A stretch of DNA of 24,137 nucleotides from Stramonita haemastoma (taxonomy: Eukaryota; Mollusca; Gastropoda; Neogastropoda; Muricidae): NCBI GenBank assembly GCA_030674155.1, contig CM060328.1:45887523-45911659 (forward strand), in the 5' to 3' direction. The stretch's first letter is position 1. Every line of letters begins with the position of its first letter. The notes beneath the pieces are model-generated. The model was not told the DNA's origin. It was given only the letters and a program-made list of their open reading frames with translations, and did no database searches. A program made the translations under genes and the position numbers. This document shows positions 18,791-24,137 of the stretch, in pieces.

Positions 18791-19781
18791 GAAGGATGAC
18801 AAAATTTAAAAAAAACAAAAAAAACACACCCCAAACCGCAGTACAAAGGTGTCGTGTTAAGACACCACCACCGAAGTGGAATGCAGTTATTTTAATGGTG
18901 AGTCAACACGATCACATATGCACTCACTCGTGGTCAACCTCACAGCTCTTTCCAAGGAATGAAAAAAAAAAACACACACACAACAAAATTCAAACTCCAG
19001 GGCAAAAAAAAAAGAAAGAAAAGAAGCAAAGACTGAAATCTGCTGTCCATACCATTGATGCCAAGTGCGTGCACTTTGTTCTGAATCTGGGGGTGAAACC
19101 ACGCAACGCGAGTTGCCAGCCTGAGCAGAGAAAGGCGCCAAAAGGGAGGGAAGCACGAGGAAGTTCTTTGCTGTCACGAAGTAAAGCCCTTGGCTGTTGT
19201 GAAATAGATGTAGCCATGGGAGGTCAATAAATTGTAACGTTCTTAACTCCCTTGGTTTCCTTGTGCACAATAAAATCAATGCACTGATGACAGATTAAAA
19301 AAAAAGTAGGCATTTTTCTTGGAGTTTGTATTGTATGGAAACAATCACGCCACCCTATTTTCATCTCATCTTGGGGGATGGGGGGGGGGGGGGGGGGGGG
19401 GGGGGGTTGAGGCATGGTCAATACCTAGCCTTACATCTCTTTTACGATATGAAAATAATGCACGCTAGTGTAACCCCCCTAAAAAATCTTCATTTACTCT
19501 GTCAAATCAGTTGAAAAGGCAGCTTCACGAAAAAAAAACAAGGAATTAAAAAACAAAACAAACCATAAAACAAACACAAGACCAAAAAAATAACCCAGTC
19601 CTTTAAGTCTCCCTTCCCACCCAAACCCCCCCCCCCCCTACCCCCCTCCCCAACCGACCCCACTTCGCTATTGGGCAATGAAGCAGAAGAAGAAGTCTTT
19701 GAGCCTGAAAAGACTGTCACATGACATCTTTTGAAGCGAGTGCGTGCAGTTCATCTGTCAACATGGCGGCTAAAGCCCACT
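18791..19781. other. Unique spacer with G- and C-runs
   Basis: Overlapping frames of 144 residues (plus, 18796-19230) and 130 residues (minus, 18887-19279) exist but show no domain, no signal peptide I trust and no splice support; each contains Lys- or Phe-rich stretches from A/T-runs. A poly-G of 27 lies at 19380-19406 and a C-rich run at 19624-19650. Confidence 0.45.
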
Positions 19782-19925
19782 CTTCGGATCAGCAGGCGCG
19801 TCCCTCATTGAAATGGGCCTAGGGTGAAAAGGAGCACGAGTTAAGCCCCTTTTTGTAATGAAATTGGGATGGTCTGTTGAGAAATCAATAGGTTGGCGAC
19901 ATTGTTCACTTCCTCGGAGCAGCCT
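19782..19925 (+). repeat. R5 dispersed repeat, diverged copy 3
   Basis: Matches in order: TTCGGATCAG, GAGTTAAGCCCC, TGTAATGAAATTGGGATGGT, CTGTTGAGAAATCAATAGG and CGACATTGTTCACTTCCTCGG. It is more diverged than the other three and carries unrelated sequence in the first 60 bp. Confidence 0.65.
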
Positions 19926-19983
19926 GGATGTGTAGGCCTGGCCTGTGCCGCCTGGTAGTGTGCGCTTGACACTTTAGCCGCTT

Positions 19984-20043
19984 GGGGGGGGGGGGGGGGA
20001 GGGGGGGGGGGGGGGCTGAAGCGGGATGGGGGAAGGGGGGGGG
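19984..20043. repeat. G-rich tract
   Basis: Several G-runs of 4 to 17 bases in 60 bp, with G-quadruplex potential on the plus strand. Confidence 0.85.
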
Positions 20044-20101
20044 TTTTGGAGGAGAAGCTCCGGAGGTTCTAATGGCATATTTGGGCGTTTGGGTTACTTC
20101 A

Positions 20102-20116
20102 CTTCACACACACACA

Positions 20117-20176
<60 letters not shown>

Positions 20177-20196
20177 CACACACACTATTATATATT

Positions 20197-20227
<31 letters not shown>

Positions 20228-20272
20228 TTATATATATATTTATATTTTATATATATATATATATATAAATTT
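20102..20272. repeat. (CA)n-(TA)n compound microsatellite
   Basis: About 40 CA units with small interruptions, then AT units with TTTATA interruptions. Confidence 0.95.
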
Positions 20273-20384
20273 TTTGCTAGATACATCTAGATGGCTTGAT
20301 GAAAAAAGCAAATTTATTGCTTACTCAATTGTCCATCTGGAATAGGTTTTGATTTGACGTGTTATATAACATTTCATACATTAT

Positions 20385-20396
20385 ACACACATACAT

Positions 20397-20463
<67 letters not shown>

Positions 20464-20530
20464 AATATATATTTACATATTATTATTTATATTTTATTTA
20501 TACATATATATATACATATATATATATATT
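20385..20530. repeat. (CA)n-(TA)n compound microsatellite
   Basis: CACACATACATCACACAC, a CA run to 20423, then TA-rich repeats. Confidence 0.93.
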
Positions 20531-20882
20531 GTTTTATGTCATTTTTATAGGCAGCATTTGGTAGGCTTTAATTATGACAGTGTGGTTATTCCTGTGAGAG
20601 CTAATACACCTCTGCATTTTAATGAGGTGTTTTTCTCATAAGGTACCGGGGAGGTCAGGCAAAACCACTGCCAAGACTCTGATGATGGCCCATCTAGAAG
20701 TGAAATTTAGAGTCAGGTCGGACAAATGAAATGGTCCTTACTGCATTGGGCCTCGTGCTGCCACCGAAATTTGACATCTAAAGCAATTTTGTATTTCATT
20801 CAAAGCTGTGGAAGCATTCTTGCAATGTGAAGGAGTGCTAATGGTACCTGCACTTGTTTTCCTTCGCTACTCTTTGTTGTAA
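20531..20882. other. Unique spacer, nothing recognised
   Basis: About 350 bp without open frames of note. It holds a small inverted repeat, ACACCTC and GAGGTGT, near 20606-20631. Confidence 0.45.
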
Positions 20883-20962
20883 TAATATATATATATATTT
20901 ATATATATATTTATATATATATATATATATTTTTATATATATTATATTTTATATATATTATG
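20883..20962. repeat. (TA)n microsatellite
   Basis: TATATATTTATATATA-type repeats. Confidence 0.9.
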
Positions 20963-21194
20963 CAGACTGGCTTTGATTGGAAGTACCAAAGCCATTGCCA
21001 TTGGAAATCAAATATCAACTATTGACAAAAACAGTCAGATTTGGATGTTGTTATAAAATAAAACCCCAACATCAAACAAACCACCGAATTAGCTCAATCA
21101 GCATGAAAGGTGTGACAAAATTTCAAGTATCTTGGGTCACTAAAATGAAAAGTTTCTTATGATGTCCACATGTTAAGGATGCTGCTACTGCTGC
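20963..21194. other. Unique spacer, nothing recognised
   Basis: A 61-residue plus-strand frame (20977-21162) has no recognisable motif. The stretch ends in GCTGCTACTGCTGCTGATGA just before the duplicated segment begins. Confidence 0.45.
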
Positions 21195-21397
21195 TGATGA
21201 TAACAATCTTGTCAAAGTAGACTTTTACTTCATTGCACAATATGACGGGATTTTAATTAGCACCGCCCTTTTTTAAATCAAGGGAAATGAACTTGCTTTT
21301 GTTGCCAAATTAAATTAGAAGAAAAGAAGCATGTGTTAGGTCTGAGGTTAAAAAAAAGCAAGATAACAATGATGAAGCGATTAGGCATGATGACTAC

Positions 21398-21582
21398 CTG
21401 GTACACTGCTTGTGTTTCTGCGTGTGCTAGCTCAGAATAGGCTGCACTGACCACCACCAAAGTGACCCAGCAGCAAGGGAAGAAGGCCCTCTGGCTGGTG
21501 GCCTCACGGCGGCCTGACATTAATGAGCTGCTGTAACCTTCTGATCCCCAAGGGTGCAGCAGCATCACGAATCTGAGTATGG
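21398..21582 (-). other. Weak exon-like stretch, unknown protein, right copy
   Basis: Counterpart of 206-392. An open minus-strand frame of 111 residues (21278-21613) crosses it. Acceptor-like CCTCAG lies upstream of 21582 and donor-like CAG/GTAGTC at 21398/21397. The frame would end YSELAHAETQAVYQ before the donor. Length differs by 2 bp from the left copy (C- and G-run differences), so at least one copy is frame-shifted if this is coding. No family recognised. Confidence 0.18.
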
Positions 21583-21956
21583 CTGAGGTGGGGAAGATCG
21601 AGAGGAGCAGCATGAGAACAGCAAGAACGTCGCAGAAAATAAGGCATCAGAAAAAAAGTTTTTAATGTGCCGATATGTTAAGAAAAACATACTTTAACGC
21701 TAAAACCAGCAGACATTAAACACCCTTTAAAGTCCTAGGGCAAAAAAAAAACCACGTACATTTCAGTCTCCTTACAACATCCATTCAAAACTGTCTACGC
21801 TTTGCAGTTCAAATCCGTTCAAATATCAAAACTGTGTCGACGAGTACATCAAGGACAGAAGAGGAGACGGCGACAAATGAAGACAGTGTGTGGCCTCACA
21901 CTAACTGAACCGAGCAGCACGTGCCCTGTGACTGTCCCTACGTCGCCTGAACCTCC

Positions 21957-22110
21957 ACCCCTCCGATCAAGTGTTGTGTGCACAGGAAAGGCTGAAGAGG
22001 CAGGGGACGTGAGAGTTAAGCTCTCTTCTTGTAATGAAATTGGGCTGGTACGTTGACGAAAAAAAAAATCAATAGGACGACAGCGTTGTTAGCTCCTTGG
22101 ATGGAGATGG
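21957..22110 (+). repeat. R5 dispersed repeat, copy 4 (in right duplication)
   Basis: Same as the copy at 770-923 with a few substitutions; it shares that copy's position relative to the minisatellite, so it is the duplicate and not a separate insertion. Confidence 0.75.
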
Positions 22111-22189
22111 CAAAGTGGCATGTGCTGTTTTGTGACGCGGTGACCCACTGAGGGCAGAGAGGGGAAGAAGAGGGAGCAGGGAGAAGAAC

Positions 22190-22945
22190 AGCAGTGGTCA
22201 CTTACTGATGGACACTGTGACATTACTGAGGGGAGGGGAAGGAGAAGGGGGGAGAAGAAAAGTAGTGGTCACTTACTGATGGACACTGTGACATCACTGA
22301 GGGGAGGGGAAGGAGAAGGGGGGAGAAGAACAGCAGTGGTCACTTAGTGATGGACACTGTGACATCACTGAGGGGAGGGGAAGGAGAAGGGGGGAAAAGA
22401 ACAGCAGTGGTCACTTACTGATGGACACTGTGACATCACTGAGGGAGGGGAAGGAGAAGGGGGGAGAAGAACAGTGGTGGTCACTTACTGATGGACACTG
22501 TGACATCACTGAGGGGAGGGAAGGAGAAGGGGGGAGAAGAACAGTGGTGGTCACTTACTGATGAACACTGTGACATCACTGAGGGGAGGGGAAGGAGAAG
22601 GGGGGAGAAGAACAGTAGTGGTCACTTAGTGATGGACACTGTGACATCACTGAGGGGAGGGGAAGGAGAAGGGGGGAGAAGAACAGCAGTGGTCACTTAT
22701 GATGGACACTGTGACATCTCTGAGGGGAGGGGAAGGAGAGGGGGAGAGAACAGCAGTGGTCACTTAGTGATGGACACTGTGACATCACTGAGGGGAGGGG
22801 AAGGAGAAGGGGGGAGAAGAACAGCAATGGTCACTTAGTGATGGACACTGTGACATCACTGAGGGGAGGGGAAGGAGAAGGGGGGAGAAGAACAGCATGG
22901 TCACTTAGTGATGGACACTGTGACATCACTGAGGGGAGGGGAGGA
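22190..22945. repeat. 71-bp minisatellite, 11 units (right copy)
   Basis: GATGGACACTG (one GATGAACACTG) recurs at 22207, 22278, 22349, 22420, 22490, 22560, 22631, 22701, 22769, 22840 and 22910, with spacings of 68-71 bp. Unit structure is as in the left copy. Both arrays contain a shortened 68-bp unit, which may mark a shared ancestral unit (1235-1303 and 22701-22769). Confidence 0.95.
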
Positions 22946-23184
22946 AAGGTAAAGGCCTTTCATCTGCTACTTTCTTGGTCACGTCAGATTACCTTTGGTT
23001 TCATATCCCAGGGCTCTGACTTCTTTTTTTTTTTAAATAAGACGTCCTTGCAAACGAAGCAGTCACCAAAGAAACAGCTTTATTAACAGCACTTTAATGG
23101 TAGATAGTGATGTGATTGATGGGTTAAAGTGGCAATTACACACGCCTGTGAATAAATATGCATCTCAGCAGTGTTATAATTAAC

Positions 23185-23255
23185 GTCATCATCATCACTA
23201 TCATCGTCATCGTCATCGCTATCATCTTCGTTGCTGTTACCATCATCACAGTTTT
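23185..23255. repeat. Imperfect CAT/CGT trinucleotide tract
   Basis: Duplicate of 1871-1940. Confidence 0.8.
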
Positions 23256-23264
23256 CATTGTCCT

Positions 23265-23636
23265 CAATTATTATTATTTTATCTATTTATTTATTTATTC
23301 TTTTATATCGAGGATAATGGAGTAAGCACTCGTGTGCTTTTTTATTTTTTACATCCAGTCCCTGTGTGTATGCAGTTTTGTAAAATCTTGTCATCTGTTC
23401 CCACAGGCACACAATGGCCTACTCTTCCAAAAAGCGGAAACAGGATTTTACGTGTGCGCAAGATGTTCTGCGTGTGTTCGCACACGAGGCCTCGGTTTAT
23501 AGTCTTTCCGAAAGACTTTTGCGGGGAGTGGAGTCAGCATTGATGTTACTCCAGAGGAAAAATCTCTGCGAACGGGAATCGAACCCGGGTCGTCAAATTT
23601 CGAGCGCAATGTTCTGACCACTAGGCTATCCCGCCC
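23265..23636 (-). mobile_element. S1 tRNA-derived SINE, full length (right copy)
   Basis: Duplicate of the S1 at 1957-2324. Head with B box GGTTCGATTCC and A box TAGCCTAGTGG near 23630-23575 (reading minus); 3' end TATCCTCGATATAAAAGAAT and (AATA)n tail. Small differences include a lost CA at TCTTTCCGAAAG (TCTCATCCGAAAG in the left copy). Confidence 0.9.
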
Positions 23637-23809
23637 CCCATCATCAGTTCACGAGTCTATCAGTCTTTCAGCTCTTGAAAACAAGCCACAGCCACATCCG
23701 TCAAACATTGAAACTATTTTCGTACATAGCTACCACCACGACACCACCATCACCACCATCCCCAGTATGACCACTACTAACAACGGATTTTCTTTTTCAT
23801 TTTTTTTAT

Positions 23810-24137
23810 TTCAATATCATATTTTTATATCATACCACTTAAAGTCACGGCGATTTCTCTGCGTGAAATTCGGGCTGTTCTCCCCCCGGGGAGAGCGCAT
23901 CGCCACAAGAGCAGCACCACCAGTATTTTCTTTTTGTTTTCCTGTCTTCAGCTGTATTTGTTTCCTTATCACAGTGGCTTTTTTTCGTACAGAATTTTGC
24001 CAGGGACAACCCTCTTGTTGCCGTGGGTTCTTTTACGTACGTGGGCTAAATAATTCTGTGTAACACACGGGAACTCGTTTTATTGTTACATCCGAAAGTC
24101 TAGCAGCCAGACTACCACTCATGGTCTAATGGATGGG
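23810..24137 (-). mobile_element. S3 SINE, cut by window end
   Basis: Duplicate of the S3 at 2505-2920; the tRNA-like head lies beyond the window. Confidence 0.85.

Larger units (their letters stand above)
21195..24137. repeat. Right copy of the direct duplication (cut by window end)
   Basis: Aligns with 1-2818 throughout. It is about 125 bp longer, mainly because of two extra minisatellite units. It runs to the last base of the window, so its right boundary is unknown. Confidence 0.93.

Noticed and set aside
18796..19279. Overlapping frames of 144 and 130 residues as a gene pair
   Set aside because: No domain, no splice logic, and both include Lys- or Phe-runs produced by A/T homopolymers.
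22491..22838. 115-residue open frame in the right-hand minisatellite
   Set aside because: Unit length is about 71 bp, not a multiple of three, so the frame changes phase every unit; the left copy breaks it differently.

Overview
This window looks like non-coding, repeat-dense chromosomal DNA from an animal, most likely a gastropod mollusc. The guess rests on several tRNA-headed SINE families, long compound microsatellites, AT-rich spacers and the absence of any dense gene array. One SINE family (called S3 here) has a 3' part resembling SINE tails common in gastropod genomes; that is recall, not a search. I found no gene I can name, no functional tRNA or rRNA gene, no transposase or reverse transcriptase, no CRISPR array and no operon. 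Most long open frames are stop-free readings of microsatellites or SINEs.

Layout. 1-2818 and 21195-24137 are two copies of one segment in the same orientation, about 21.2 kb apart, both cut by the window edges. Each holds, in order, a weak minus-strand exon-like stretch, an unclassified dispersed repeat (R5), a 71-bp minisatellite (9 units in the left copy, 11 in the right), a trinucleotide tract, a minus-strand S1 SINE and a minus-strand S3 SINE. 3128-4717 is simple-sequence DNA: a CCATCA-like satellite, then a chain of CTGT, CT, CTAT, ATAC and AT microsatellites. 5535-8260 is a SINE cluster with four families. It includes S4, whose body contains a 5S rRNA-like segment, an S2 inserted into an S4 with a clear target-site duplication, and an S1 whose body is inverted at the B box.

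9038-9137 is a 100-N scaffold gap. 9138 to about 16300 is very poor sequence with inflated homopolymers. SINE pieces inside it are recognisable but corrupted, so its fine detail should not be trusted. From about 16300 the sequence is mostly normal again, beginning with a second S2 (minus strand) that also has a target-site duplication. 16615-21194 is mainly unique or low-complexity DNA with two S1 copies, one R5 and CA/TA microsatellites.

Nothing here forms a gene system. The observations most worth follow-up are the tRNA/5S composite SINE, the S1 micro-inversion, the minisatellite with a hairpin plus G-runs in each unit, the R5 family, and the question of whether the terminal duplication is biological or an assembly artefact (two haplotypes joined through a gap).
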